Shown here piece after piece: positions 11,260-23,281 of a stretch of 64,000 nt of DNA. Position 1 is the first letter of the stretch; the number at the start of each line of letters is the position of its first letter. Origin of the DNA: Hexactinellida sp. DTS-2022 (Eukaryota; Porifera; Hexactinellida); assembly GCA_028753945.1 (NCBI GenBank), contig JAPNXP010000001.1:11956501-12020500 (forward strand), given 5' to 3'. Under the pieces are notes generated by a model. That model was not told the origin of the DNA and did no database searches. It was given only the letters and a program-made list of their open reading frames with translations. Both the position numbers and the translations under genes were made by a program.

Positions 11260-13215
11260 TACATCATCATGGTGAATATATACATACTGATAGTACAGTC
11301 CTCATATTAATTGGTGGTCAGGATATTTTCATTGAGATAAGTCAATGTTGTAAACAAACATTATACATAATAAATTAATTTACGAATAATCACTTTTTTA
11401 AATTTAGAAGTGAAATTAGTATTCTTAATTATTTGTCTGCTTAAAATGAACACTTTTTACTATGAACAAGTCCTATTATCCCAATTTAACAAGTTACATA
11501 TAATTTGTATTATATTGAAATCGCTTTTTAGGAATTCTCTTCTATGAGCCAACTTTCGGTCGTTTGAATATTCATAATAAAAGAACTGACTGTACTAGTA
11601 TACACTTAGACATTAGAATCTTTAGATCCTTTTTGAGGATCGGGATCTGATCAGAGATTCTAGCAAGATTAACTTTTACACATATCGATATTAATTTCTT
11701 ATTAATTTATCAATAAATTAATCAATAACAATTACAACAAAGTTTACATATACTGTCAATATCTGCCTGATCTAATTCAAATTATCATAGGATCGTTTTC
11801 GGATCATAGGTCCAGTTAGAAACTAGGATTGGGACCGTTTTACTATAAACTAAGGTAAATATCAGAGTTTGAGAGAATTCAGAATAAGGCCACTGTTTCA
11901 GCTCCACAGCCCATATAATTATTTTCCTACTGCACTGTATTGCTACTCTTGTCATATTTATAATTTTGTAAGACTAACTATGTAAGAATCTCTAAAATAT
12001 TCATAATTAGCAGTGGAACAGGTATCATTAGAATATTTGGGAATGACGTATGAGCATTTGAGCAGTGTCCCTACAAGGATTTTCTGTGCTGCTCCCAGGA
12101 ATGCTCTCGTATAACCTTAACACCAATAAAGTTATCGTTTGGGGGTCCCCGGAATTTAGATACGGGTGATATTAACATTGGATCCGTCGTTATTAATTTT
12201 ATCTGTACCAAGTGTTTGGGTTTATTACCGTCTTGGTACCGATCTCGAAACACACACAAAACTCTGCGTTTGAGTTTACATTCAATGTGAATAAGGGCAG
12301 TGCCTGGCATCAGCTCATGATATAATCAATTATTTGAAGGTCCTTGTTATGCCAGTTAGCAGTTACGGGGAGAAATTAACAATGGAGAAACTCAGAACTA
12401 TCTCTCCACTCAGTTTGTTTATACTCACATGAAAATAAATCTTAGTCCTGAATAACAACTGTGAAACAGAGAATTAATATGAGCAAGGTATTCACATAAA
12501 ATAAGTATTTGGTAGTTAGTCATTTCGTCTCTGCCCACATAGAGTGCTGACTGGTCAGTTTAACACTAGTAACTCGCCCCCCAATATTCTCGGTAAAGCG
12601 ATTCCCCTGATTACTGCACTACGGTAGACTCAGTGAGATCGAAAATAATTTAATTGGGAGAGTGCATATTTATAAATATCACAAGAAAATACACAAATAA
12701 ACACTAAAGTTAGTTCCAAATACGAATAAACAGATGAGAACGAGAGGGAGACTGGAGAGGAGAGGAATACGAGGTGTAGTCTAGAGGAGACAGAGAAGGT
12801 ATCAAACAGAGGGAGTGGTTAACCAAGTGGTTAATAACTATCTGTATAGCAGTTGTTAGGTAAATATAGATGTAGTTTTTAATAGCACTTTAGAACTGTT
12901 AGTGGAAGTTAATATCAATTAGAGTCAAATGGAAATTCGGTATAGAATGTAGTAAACAACACCAACTATAAAAAAAGTAACATAGGTAATAGTGTCAACG
13001 GCTTAATAGGGCATTTTCTGGAACAGATCATACAAAAGATTTTCGGTTAATTGGGTAAATAATGATAATTATTCGAGTCTAAATTTGGTTATTCTTGTAG
13101 ATTGTGGTTGCTAACTAACAAAGAATTTGCTTACAAAACTGCTATCACCCGATTAAGCGCATTTGAGATTATTAACATCTAATATACTATTACAAACCTT
13201 ATTAACAGAGATGAG
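11260..13215. other. Intergenic and 3' flank of the NACHT gene
   Basis: AT-rich. A 79-codon minus frame at 12071-12310 has no recognisable similarity and no coding neighbours. No RNA gene or repeat family member is evident. Confidence 0.4.
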
Positions 13216-13218
13216 AAG

Positions 13219-16200
13219 TTAATACAACTTAAGCTCAATACCAAACTCATCAGTTGTTTCCTTGAGTAATGAGATAGGATCTCTGTCAGGTTTAGATAGT
13301 CCAGTGACTGTCAGTGTCTCCAGCTGTGAGACAGTTGGAATTAGGTTAGTTAGAGGCTCACAGGATAGAGAAGTTAGCTTACAGGCTCTTAGCACTAGAC
13401 TCCTAATAGCAGGATGGTATATCAGGCCTTCACAGAGAGATAATAATCCTGTGTCATAGAGGGAGACCTGCCAGAATTCCAATTCAACTAAAGACTCCAT
13501 TTGTTTAACAGCTCTGCTCCAGTTAGTGACGTGATTAGATCGTAGAGTAATGTACCATAGCTTTAGCTGAACTAAATTAGTGCAAAGTTGCAAACAATTG
13601 AGAAGTAAACTCCAATTATTCAATCCAATTCTGTGCAAATACCTCAATTCCATTCCTCTTAATGAGTGTCTGTTCCCATTAATAATCTGTAACAAATAAT
13701 CACAGAGAGTTGTGTCTTTAGTTGTACTATCTAGTATCTGTAAATAAGTTAGATTTGTCAGATGACTAATTGCAGGTAGCAGTGAGGCATTAGTGAATGC
13801 AATCTCTTGTAGCCTAGAGAAATGAGGTAACACAGCTGTTAGGCTAGGAATGTATTTAGAAGGAATCTTATAGAGGTGTAGTACTCTTAATTGTGTCGCC
13901 TGACACAGAGCTGGTACCATAGTGTCGTAATAAGTTTCAGATTCCCAAGAGTCAACATATAAGTAGTGAATAGCAGAGAAATGATTGGTTAATTCCTGAA
14001 GTGCTTTATTTGAATATTTATTCCTACTTAGGGTCAAGCTGTCTACAATCTGATTGGTTGGCGTAGGAAGGAGATTAACATCTGTCTTAGCACTGAAATC
14101 ACAGTCGGATAGCTGAATACTAACTTTAGTGTCAAACTTAATTCCTGTCTCTCTAATTGTATCTGTATAGGATAGGACTGTAGTGGAATCTTGTTTATAG
14201 AAGTGCAATACTAATAAATTAATGGAACAAATTCCAATTTCATGTATCAAAGAGTTGAATTGAGTAGGAGTGATGAAACTAGTGTCGATATAAATGAGTT
14301 GAATTCGACGTACATGTTTGAGAGTCTGAATAAAACAAATCCATTCATTGGGAGAGACGGATTCTTGTACATACAGATACACTGGCATCGGAAAGTGTTG
14401 TTTGAAGTTATTGAACCAAAATGGAATTGAATCTGAGTCAGTTTCAAACAAAATTGAGGCTAATTGGAAATAGATTTTGGTAAATAAATTCCAGCCTTCA
14501 TGGTGATACAAAGTACTGTAGTTAAGTTGATGACTGATAGGCATATCGGTTATCTGAATGGGCTGAGGAGTCAGGTACCTGTATAGGATGGAAAGAAGAG
14601 CAGCTGCTTTATCAGACAGGAGTCCACAGAGGAACCTGACTACCATTCGGAACAGAGAGAAGTTAGCCTCGGAGTGTGAAATATACCTAACACTGTAGCA
14701 CTGCTTAATCCAGCTAGTGTGTTCCAAATAGAGGGCAGATACGAACTCCTGCATAGTCAGGTGGACAAAAGTCCACACTTGTTTCATAAGTCCGACGGAT
14801 TCCTTTCGGTAGTGCTCGTGAGCTAGACCTAAGCACTGGCATGGGTATTCGTCCTGTCCCATTTTGAGAGTTACTGTCTCTTCCGATACCAGATCTCTGT
14901 TTGCCACTCCGAGCATTGCTATGAATCCTATTCTATGCAGGCAGGCTAGTATGTCTGTGTGGAGGTTTGAAATGCGTGAGACTCGAGAGTACTCTTTTAG
15001 GCCCATTCTTATTAGTTCTCTCCTTATCATGTACAGTACTAATTCGTAGTAGAGCTTGGTTAGCGTGTTAATGGAGGTATAATCCTCTCCTTTCATTAGT
15101 GCCGCGAATAACGATGCGTTGACTGGTATTAGAGAGAGCTGTTTCATTTCGTCGTGTCGTTCCATTAAGCTCACACACTCCTTCAGTTTGGTTACGTTTG
15201 TTATCTGTTTTTTGAAGTACAGGTCTCTGTTCTCCGGTGAGAACCCCAACACCTGGTAGAAGCGGGTTATCTTCAAACTGTGGTCAGAGGAGATGCTAGT
15301 CCAGGCCCCGGGTCGACTGGTCAGTAGTATGTTTGATTTGGTTAGAGACTGTCGGGTTAACAACGCACATAGGAATGTTTTCCCAAATGGCACCTTCTTG
15401 GTAAATTCATCAAGTCCGTCTATTATAATTAGGAGGCCATTCCCATCTGATTCTGTGATGTGCTTAGCGAGATCCTTTGACCAAGTGGGTCCTTTGGGCA
15501 ATCCAAGACAGAGCCACTTGCAGATGTATTCAGTTTCCATTTCCGATTCATTCTCATATCTCGTGACTTCCATAGCATGCCATTCTGTTGTCCGACAAGG
15601 AATTGATATTGAGTACTTGATTCCCATTAATTCATTGCTGCTGAATCTGAGCGCAGTTCGTTTTGCCAGGAATGTTTTGCCACAGCCCGGGTTTCCTATG
15701 AGGCACCAAATCTCTTGTTTTGTAGGCTCATAGGTTGACAGTTCAGTTTTGAAATCCACCGGGGTTATTTCTACCTCTTTGTTTGCTATTTTTCGCAGGT
15801 ACGCGATTTCATTGTAAGTTGTTTCATCCTTTAAATCAATTGCTCTGGGTTTTTGTTTGAGTATGGTTAGGTCAATAAACACACTTTTAAGATCAACCAA
15901 CTCGTCATCGCCTAGCATTTGTTGTATTGTTCCGTGTTGTATTTGGGAGAATTCCTTCAGGTTATTTTCCCATTGTTTCATTTCCCTCGCCTGCGTACCG
16001 AGTTCATTTTTGAATTTGGTTTCAAACTCTCCGTCTTCCATTTTATTGAATGCGCCTTGATACCCAATCAGCTTGCCCGCTATGTCGTCCCTCTGTATTC
16101 CTCTCAGTATCGCTTGCAGTTTAACAAGGTCTTTGCTGATCAGGCCTTTATCAAGCATTTTGGCTAAAGTATTCTCGAATCCCACGTTTTCACCGGACTC

Positions 16201-16566
16201 ATCGGTTAATGGTATGTATATCATCAGCCACTGACTTTTTGTTATTTCGGATTTCAGTAGTTCTATCAGGGTTTTGATGGACAGTTCTTTCTCCTGAGAT
16301 TCGTATTCGCTGGGATCCGACACACAGAGCCACGGGAGCCTACAGGCCACAGTTGTTAGATCAGGTCTCAAGTTTTCTAGCGCTAGGTAGAATAGGTAGG
16401 GATTGCGAGCTTTCCATCTTTTCATCGCGTTTATGAAATGGATTCCATCCGAGGTGGCCTCACACAAACCCTCTGGCATTCCAATATGCAGCTGTAGTCG
16501 CTTGATGTCAGCAGTGGTTAGCTGAGTAGACAGTTCGGTTACGGCAGTTAGTTCCTCGATGTCCAT
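13219..16566 (-). CDS. NACHT-LRR (NLR-like) receptor, intronless
   Basis: Intact 1115-residue frame from ATG 16566. Residues 1-170 look like two helical death-fold domains (DED-like: IKRLQLHIGMPEGL and ...ENLRPDL; then IKTLIELLKSEI), followed by a helical linker (180-235). The NACHT core begins with a Walker A motif GNPGCGKT at 291-298 and has Walker B LLIIIDGLDE at about 378-387. A sensor-like LLTSRPG follows at 414-420, and a winged-helix/superhelical region leads to a leucine-rich C-terminus (about 780-1115). This is the layout of NLR pattern receptors: NTP-driven oligomerisation, with LRRs as sensor and death-fold as effector. The NACHT assignment is firm; the DED reading and any ligand are inferred. 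The coding part has no intron. Upstream (16630-16760) the motif TTATTCATAATAAG is repeated; no clear promoter is seen. Confidence 0.9.
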   Translation of the reverse strand: MDIEELTAVTELSTQLTTADIKRLQLHIGMPEGLCEATSDGIHFINAMKRWKARNPYLFYLALENLRPDLTTVACRLPWLCVSDPSEYESQEKELSIKTLIELLKSEITKSQWLMIYIPLTDESGENVGFENTLAKMLDKGLISKDLVKLQAILRGIQRDDIAGKLIGYQGAFNKMEDGEFETKFKNELGTQAREMKQWENNLKEFSQIQHGTIQQMLGDDELVDLKSVFIDLTILKQKPRAIDLKDETTYNEIAYLRKIANKEVEITPVDFKTELSTYEPTKQEIWCLIGNPGCGKTFLAKRTALRFSSNELMGIKYSISIPCRTTEWHAMEVTRYENESEMETEYICKWLCLGLPKGPTWSKDLAKHITESDGNGLLIIIDGLDEFTKKVPFGKTFLCALLTRQSLTKSNILLTSRPGAWTSISSDHSLKITRFYQVLGFSPENRDLYFKKQITNVTKLKECVSLMERHDEMKQLSLIPVNASLFAALMKGEDYTSINTLTKLYYELVLYMIRRELIRMGLKEYSRVSRISNLHTDILACLHRIGFIAMLGVANRDLVSEETVTLKMGQDEYPCQCLGLAHEHYRKESVGLMKQVWTFVHLTMQEFVSALYLEHTSWIKQCYSVRYISHSEANFSLFRMVVRFLCGLLSDKAAALLSILYRYLTPQPIQITDMPISHQLNYSTLYHHEGWNLFTKIYFQLASILFETDSDSIPFWFNNFKQHFPMPVYLYVQESVSPNEWICFIQTLKHVRRIQLIYIDTSFITPTQFNSLIHEIGICSINLLVLHFYKQDSTTVLSYTDTIRETGIKFDTKVSIQLSDCDFSAKTDVNLLPTPTNQIVDSLTLSRNKYSNKALQELTNHFSAIHYLYVDSWESETYYDTMVPALCQATQLRVLHLYKIPSKYIPSLTAVLPHFSRLQEIAFTNASLLPAISHLTNLTYLQILDSTTKDTTLCDYLLQIINGNRHSLRGMELRYLHRIGLNNWSLLLNCLQLCTNLVQLKLWYITLRSNHVTNWSRAVKQMESLVELEFWQVSLYDTGLLSLCEGLIYHPAIRSLVLRACKLTSLSCEPLTNLIPTVSQLETLTVTGLSKPDRDPISLLKETTDEFGIELKLY

Positions 16567-16894
16567 ATTACAATCGTATTATCTAAATTAACAACACCAT
16601 AAAGCGCATGCCATAGTTTCCATGGACCTAAAAACTTATTCATAATAAGCTAAATTAACTTATTCTAAATTCTATAGAATTTGTAAAAATTGAGACAATA
16701 GGGCTTATTCATAATAAAAAGTTATTCATAATAAGTACGAAAAACTATACACAATAAGCTAAGCAAACCAGGTTGTACACTAAGCCAACAAAAGTATTTG
16801 AGCAACAGGAATTATATTCTAGACACAACATACTTCTTCTAGTAAACAGCTTAAACGACATTTAATTAAATGACTTAAATATCTTGTAATAGTA

Positions 16895-17398
16895 CAGTGC
16901 AGCCTCTATAAGTGGGGTCTCTATAAATGGGGTACCTCTATAAGCGGGGGAATTTTGGTCCATATTCCTTCATTTCCATACAAATGATCCTCTATAAGCG
17001 GGAAAGTGGGGAATGGGGGACCTTAATTATAAAGGAATTAGTATCCCCATACAAAATGACCTCTATAAATGGGGGAGATGGACACATTATATCATAATAC
17101 TTATAAATTATGCTACAATTCTAATAAATACACTCTAAAGTTCTACAGAATATATATTCTTGATGGCTCTACTGAGTCTACTCTAGTGTTTTTTAAGAAA
17201 TCATCGGCGGTGGATCAGAATTTAACTAAATTGTAAAAATATACAATTACTGGCTAGAACTTACATTAATGGATGTGTTATAATATATATTTCATAATAT
17301 TACCATATGTAGTCTATCCATTTAAAATTATAACTGGGGAATGGGAGCAATTCAAATTTTGCCCGTCCCAAGCTCCCCCACTTATAGAGGTTGCACTG
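16895..17398. mobile_element. TA-flanked MITE, CAGTGCAGCCTCTATAAG ends
   Basis: Left end CAGTGCAGCCTCTATAAG. Right end CTTATAGAGGTTGCACTG. TA lies outside both (16893-16894 and 17399-17400). Several internal CTCTATAA(G/A)TGGGG subrepeats. Non-coding; pogo/Tigger-like by its ends and target. Confidence 0.8.
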
Positions 17399-17744
17399 TA
17401 CTTGTATTTCAAAACATTATGATTTTGAGTGAAATATATTTAGGCAATATTAATCAAGTGGCATAAGTGTACATGCAACTAGTGGCACTAGTGGCACAAA
17501 AGGAAATGTGGTCCTGTGAAAAATAATCGAAATGGTTAGAAATTATGCACCTAAATTAATTCGACTATGTGGACAATGTGGTATTCAAATCTGAAATCAG
17601 AATTCGAATATTCTAATTGCTTCAAAATATTCCGAAATTTATTTTAATTAGCAATTTATACGTATAGGTAATGAGTTTAGCACCTGTGGGCTGGTTACAG
17701 AAAAAATTAAATTGTAATTGTGATTAGTGCATATAATACTACTA

Positions 17745-17885
17745 TAGTGGAATTGCTTTTTTAGCAACAAATTTTAAGTTCCCAAGCGAGCTTTTAATGT
17801 TATTTCTGTTCCTCTAATAACAACTTCGCCTATTTGCAACCAAATTTCATGCAAAATGCGAGTTGCTAATAAAGCAATTCCACTG
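17745..17885. mobile_element. TA-flanked 141-bp MITE
   Basis: Left end TAGTGGAATTGCTTTTTTAG and right end CTAATAAAGCAATTCCACTG are inverted copies (first base C to T). TA lies outside both ends. No coding capacity. Confidence 0.75.
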
Positions 17886-17889
17886 TACT

Positions 17890-18835
17890 TATACTAAATA
17901 GAAGTTGCTAGAGACTTAGGATTTGATATTACTTTTTGACTTCGAATTAAAGTGCTATCGGGACAATTGTTGAAGTTTTAAACAAATTCAAACTCAGATG
18001 TTTCTAGTAAATTGAGTTTAGTACGGAATTTAGAGGTATAGCTACATTCGATATAGTAATATGATTATTTCTGAGGCCCGTGTTATAGTTGGACACCAAA
18101 TTGTAGAAATACACTGGATAGATTGAAAAAAATAGCATATTGGGTTGGTAATTGGTATGCAACTGACTGTTGCGGATATAGGGGGGGGGGTTTGGGGGTT
18201 GAAACCCCCTTTGATTTCCACTATACTTTGTCTTATTTAGTGTGCAGTTGTGTCAGATGCTATAATTACCTCAATTAGTGACCCTATCTTCTAATACTAT
18301 TTGATTATTTTCCAAATTATTAATTACTTCAATAAATTACGTATTATTTATAGTTTCTAATACGCAAATTGAATACTATATAAATTTGTAATTGGTGTCA
18401 ATAGCAAAGCTTTCACTTCTAACAAGTTATGAAAACTTCTCTAGAAAATCGTTGCTAATCTTACAGGTCGAGTATTATATGTTTATATCAGTTCCTATCA
18501 GTTCGAAAATAAATAATATTGTACTACTGGAAATAAAAGACTCATTTAAAAGTGTTTAGTGGCATATCCGATGAAAGATCAGAGAGCTGAAACAATTACA
18601 AAATTGTTAACTGAAACATTCTCAAGCTTAGATATTCCGGTGTAGCAGCCCAGAATATATCCCCACTAGATATAACCGGAAATATTCTGGTCTACGACAG
18701 ATTATACCCGGATATTTATGTCCTAGCTAAAGATATACCCGGGTGTGAAGTGGGCTGGCCGACAATACCCCCTAGCCCAGATTCTACACCCATGGGGGTG
18801 TCTGCAATAGAACAGAATAATCTGGTATAGGACAT
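17890..18835. other. Intergenic, repeat remnants
   Basis: No gene. About 18174-18225 (GCGGATATAGGGGG...AACCCCC) resembles the left part of the element at 23282-23722. 18660-18780 has repeated ATACCCGG/ATATTC words that may be another decayed palindromic element. Confidence 0.4.
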
Positions 18836-18839
18836 CATA

Positions 18840-19259
18840 CTTGATTATGTCTAAACTCGATTGGTGTTTGTTTGTGTTTGTTTGTCCAGATTGTATTAAA
18901 GACTTAAGTAATGGGGGAATAGAAACCGCATTTATATATGAGATAGAAACTAACTTCAAAATGCTATAAAGGTAACAAGTATGTTGATTTCGAATTTCGC
19001 ATTTATAAATTATTTATGTGAAGGTTTGTTGTTGTTGTTTACACAAATAGGCAAACAAATTAATGAAAATTCAAAGTCAACCTAGATTCTAGAAGTTACC
19101 TTGAAACGGGTATTATAGGCAAACAAGTATGCTGAACACAAATTTAGCATTAATAAATTTGTAATATGAAAATTTGTTGGTGTTGTTTACACAAATAGGT
19201 AAACAAATTGATGAAAATTCAAACCAATCTAGAAGTTATCTTTCAACGGGTATTATACT
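18840..19259. repeat. Family-B tandem repeat (about 150-bp unit), locus 1
   Basis: Begins TTTGTTTGTCCAGATTG, then two to three diverged units containing GTTGTTTACACAAATAGG, TTCAACGGGTATTATA and AACAAGTATGCTGA. The same unit recurs at 43313-44090 (about five units) and 51978-52150. The first unit here has the extra lead-in ATGGGGGAATAGAAACCGC, also present at 43345. Non-coding. Confidence 0.75.
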
Positions 19260-19267
19260 GAAACAAG

Positions 19268-19401
19268 CAGGGCCGGATTAACCCATGGACAACCGGGACA
19301 AGTTGTACTTCATTTTTCACTGGACAATTGTAGTGGAAGGAGTTAGGGGCCTGCACAACACTGGTTGCCCCAGGGCCTCCACCTCTGTTAATCCGGCCCT
19401 G
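19268..19401. mobile_element. hAT-type MITE with TSD GAAACAAG
   Basis: 134 bp bounded by CAGGGCCGGATTAAC and GTTAATCCGGCCCTG. GAAACAAG lies on both sides (19260-19267 and 19402-19409). An exact 8-bp duplication supports hAT-type insertion. Confidence 0.9.
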
Positions 19402-19411
19402 GAAACAAGTG

Positions 19412-19885
19412 CAGTCAACTCCCGTTATAACCAAGTCGGATATAACGAGGTACCTGCTTCTAACGAAGTCATTCAATGGTCCGGAAATCCTTCTATCTTA
19501 TTACATTATTAAAACTTCGGTTACAACGAAATGTATACAACGAAATTCTGCTTATAATGAAGTCATTTAAATCCCATATAGCCTCTAAGCTATTAATTTT
19601 ACTCCGGTTATAACGAACTCCGGTTATAACGAATTCTGCTTATAATGAACTCCGGTTATAACGAACTCCGGTTATATCGAAATCCGTTTATAACGAATTC
19701 TGCTTATAACGAACTCTGGTTATAACGAACTCCGGTTAATTCTTATATCGAAATCCGTTTATAATGAACTCTGGTCACAACGAAATTCAACTTGAAATGA
19801 ACTCTTTTAAGAATTAAGATCGAACTCCGCTTATAACGAAATGAAACTACAGTCCCAAACACTTCGTTATAACGGGAGTTTACTG
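19412..19885. mobile_element. MITE with CAGTCAACTCCCGTTATAAC ends and internal tandem units
   Basis: Left end CAGTCAACTCCCGTTATAAC. Right end GTTATAACGGGAGTTTACTG. The interior is largely repeats of TTATAACGAACTCCGG-like units, probably expanded from the end sequence. The flanking duplication is not clear. Related sequence at 50280-50400. Confidence 0.7.
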
Positions 19886-20009
19886 TTTAAATCGCTAGTA
19901 AATATTCTGCCAATAAACAATGCTCCAAAAATAGTCGCTCAATGTACATAAAGTAGACAGTTAAGAAGTTTAAGAATTCCCTTAGCCTATACAATAAATG
20001 CATGTGATT

Positions 20010-21500
20010 TAGACCTCTGCGCGGGTCGTATGCGGGTCCCGCATCCATCCCGCATCTATTGGTGACTGACCCGTCCCGTCCCGCAAGACCAGTGCTATAA
20101 TGAACTGAACCCGCGGCTAACACACAATCAGAGACGGATTAAGAGTATATTGGGCCCCGGGCGGACATCAACCACGGGCTTTAGGAGTTCTTTGAGGACA
20201 CCCCACAATATAATCTTACAGGGTCGTTACAATTGTTTCTACAATCTTCACTACCTTTTGCTATCCAATGAATTCGTAAGTCTTCTGATATATCGTCCCA
20301 CAACCAAATGTTATACTCAAGTTGTATTTCTTTCTGAGTTAAAAACATGTTGCTCTTCTACAACCTCTGGAAATCGATACTCTAACTCGATAAAACTGGA
20401 GTCCCATACTGCAACTATTCGTTTGAATTATATTATATACAAATGAATCGCCAATAAGTACAAAGGAAGATGTTGAAGAAGAAAGTTCATAATCTTCGGC
20501 TGACAATTCTTGGGATTGTGATTGTAAGTTAAAGAATGTGTCTAGTTTAGGAAGTTTTTTAGTTGCTTTTCGCGAAGGTGATTTTCTTTTCTTTTAGTTG
20601 CCTGCGACTTAGGAATAGGATGCATTACTGAGAAGTGGAGAATATACTTAGACTCGAAAAATTCAATGAAAAAGTAGATCAGGACTAGTCTTGTTACTTT
20701 TAAGGTGTGCTGTCTATTAATTATCTCATTGTTATTGGTTCACTGTTCAAAATTAATTAAACTTTCATTATCATGTTATTGCTTTTCTACTCAAACATTA
20801 TAATGCAACACATTTCTCAATACAAATATTACGCATTGTATTGGGCCCCCTTTAGGCTCGGGCCCCGGGCGACCGCCCCATCCGCCCCCCCCCCCCCCAT
20901 AATCCACCACTGCACACAATAACACGCGCTAACCAGTATTCTCTACAGGATTTATATAATAATTAATAGGGTCTAAACTCTAAACACTCGGCGCACATTG
21001 TGGGCACAAAAGATTTACAGCCTTAAGGAATAAGGAAGACGGTATTACGTTTCGAGCGGATATTTGAACAGCGAATTCCGAGTTTATTATATGGAATTAT
21101 GGAATAATTTTTACCGTACAATTCTTTCAATCGAAATCTTCTGCCATCTTAAGATAATATTGAGCATTAAGGATGTTTAGGAACTAAAAAGGCGACATTG
21201 TTACAATAAAGGTGCAATGCGCACCCCAAATGATGCTTAGCGAGAACACTGGCGCTAAACCGTACCAACCCGCATCACCCGAAAGAAGAGTCGTACCCCA
21301 CCCAGAATCGGCTTTGTTCTTTCGGCGCCCCGCGTTTCCAACAAATACTTATAGTTTCCACAAAATGACCCAATTTTTCGCCCCCTAATCATGGCGCCCC
21401 ACGCGATTGCTTGTGTTGCGTGTGCCCAAAGCCCGCATCCGCCCCGCCCCGCCCTAAAACTTGACCCGCAAGAACCCGAAATTATTTTCGCAGAGGTCTG
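20010..21500. mobile_element. 1.5-kb hAT-like element with TSD ATGTGATT
   Basis: Left end TAGACCTCTGCGCGGGTC and right end CGCAGAGGTCTG are inverted. ATGTGATT lies outside both ends (20002-20009 and 21501-21508). No intact transposase frame. Another hAT-like element (20129-20912) is inserted in it. Confidence 0.8.
20129..20912. mobile_element. Nested hAT-like element with TSD CACACAAT
   Basis: Begins CAGAGACGGATTAAG and ends CATAATCCACCACTG (inverted, imperfect). CACACAAT lies at 20121-20128 and again at 20913-20920. A long C homopolymer lies near the right end. A 98-codon frame inside (20150-20446) has no recognisable similarity. Confidence 0.85.
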
Positions 21501-21699
21501 ATGTGATTCCTGTTAATAATAATTTGCGGACAATACGAACATATTTTGACGGCCTCATGTGTTCATATTAAGCGGAGTCGACTGTATTTTGTTTATGAGT
21601 CGTATTATCACTTTAATTCCTAAAATCTTCCTCCGAACCAATTTTCAAGAGGATATGCAACGTAAGGTACTCTCCTCAGATTTTGCATAAACAGTGCTA

Positions 21700-21830
21700 T
21701 TAGTTATTAGCTTTATACTAGTAAGTTAGTTATTAGCTTTATACTAGTAAGTTAGTTATCAGCTTTATATTAGTAAGTTAGTTATCATACTAGTAAGTTA
21801 GTTATTAGCTTTATACTAGTTTCTATATAT
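21700..21830. repeat. Short tandem repeat, about 26-27-bp unit
   Basis: Five copies of TTAGTTATTAGCTTTATACT (plus AGTAAG), the fourth shortened. It precedes a TATATATATC and an AATAAA at about 21900. Together these could be part of a solo LTR, but no paired boundary is visible. Confidence 0.65.
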
Positions 21831-22402
21831 ATCATATGACTCGCTGTGCAAATACTTAACTATGCGATTAACTGTGATTGATTGTTGCAGTCAAAAACCA
21901 AATAAATCATCAAGCGTGGGTACCCGGCTAGTCCGATACTGTGTTGTGTGATATTCAGTCTTTATTAAGTGCAAGCAGTTATCTACACACGTTAGTACTA
22001 ACTGAATTATGTGTAGTTATTCTCCCAACAGAAATTCCACATCCTATAATAAGCAATAGAAATTTCTCAATTCTAAGGATTTGTTTGCGGTGATTTAAGA
22101 AAATTCCGAATATAGCGATATTCAAACAAGTAATGGATAATTCCACAACTAATTAATAATTCATAAATGTGGAAAGGGCACAGAATTATTCTCATTGAAT
22201 AATTAGTTGGAATTGAACTTATGGTGATATCCCTCCTAATCAGTGTCTGTAGAATATTCTGGTACACAGTATCTGGTTAATGAATTAATATCTGTGTTCG
22301 AACTATCGAAGTATATATTGTAAAGTGAAAGTATTATGAAAGTATCCGGGGTAAAATAACTTTTGAGAAATAGTTTCCTTCTTTCGAAAGCCGTGCTTTA
22401 TG

Positions 22403-22754
22403 CAGGGTTGATAAAAATCATGATTTTTTTTAAAAATCAAAAAATCCGATTTTTTTTATTTAAATCAGATTTTTATTATTTTTATTGTTTTTTTGCAATC
22501 TATATCACACTGGCGTATATTATTTGGCTAATAGATTAATTACATTGATAATGACTCATTATCATTGTAATTTGACTCATCATCAATGTATTTCTTTTCA
22601 TTTTGCAAAAAACAATAGACATAAAAAATCTGATTTAAATCAAAAAAATCCGATTTTTTTGATTTAAATCAGACTTTTTTGATTTAAATCAGATTTTTGA
22701 TTTTAATCATGATTTTTATTAATAAAAATCATTGATTTAAATCAAACAACCCTG
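22403..22754. mobile_element. AT-rich MITE, CAGGGTTGAT...ACAACCCTG
   Basis: Ends CAGGGTTGATAAAAATC and AAATCAAACAACCCTG. The interior is built of ATTTAAATCA and TGATTTTT blocks in both orientations. The matching flanking duplication is lost. Confidence 0.65.
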
Positions 22755-23276
22755 ATCGACACTGTTCTGAACCTTACCAGATGCAATATTTTGTTCAATT
22801 GGCATATATGTATGTAAAATACTGACGTTGTATTGATTTCTTATTTTTTTTGAAACTATTTATAAATATTGAATTGCATTCTTAATTTCTACTTAAATAT
22901 TTAATTACGTAAGTACCTATAGTATATCAAAATTAGGTATTATAGACAAATAATACTATTGCGAATTACTCAAAATACTTTATTAAGGTCAAATAATTCC
23001 CTAAGGGAAGGGAACTAAATATTTCTCAACAAGTATCGGACGGACAGTATTTAATCCCGAGCAAATCCCAACAAATCCAAAAAATCCAAATCCCCAAAAA
23101 AAAGAACAAATCCCAGGCCTGTCCATGGAATCCCTGTAGGTTGGCAGGTATGCATTCACAGAAAGGATCTCTGAGGGAAATCCCAGTGGTAGCACCACCT
23201 ACCCCTGATTGCGCTCCTCACAAGGAGAATAGACAAATAACTCAATCAAGTTTGAGAGATAATTTATAAAATCAAA
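22755..23276. other. Intergenic with element end
   Basis: About 23035-23205 contains GGTTGGCAGGTATGCATTC and CCCTGTAGGTTGG, the same right end as the element at 24033-24374, so a truncated copy. No gene. Confidence 0.45.
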
Positions 23277-23281
23277 CAGGA

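Noticed and set aside
12071..12310. 79-codon minus-strand frame downstream of the NACHT gene
   Set aside because: No recognisable motif, no partner exons and AT-rich context.
21590..22030. Possible solo LTR (TATATATATC, AATAAA, end CCCAACA)
   Set aside because: No paired border, no duplication and no internal retroelement sequence found; kept only as a note on the tandem repeat.
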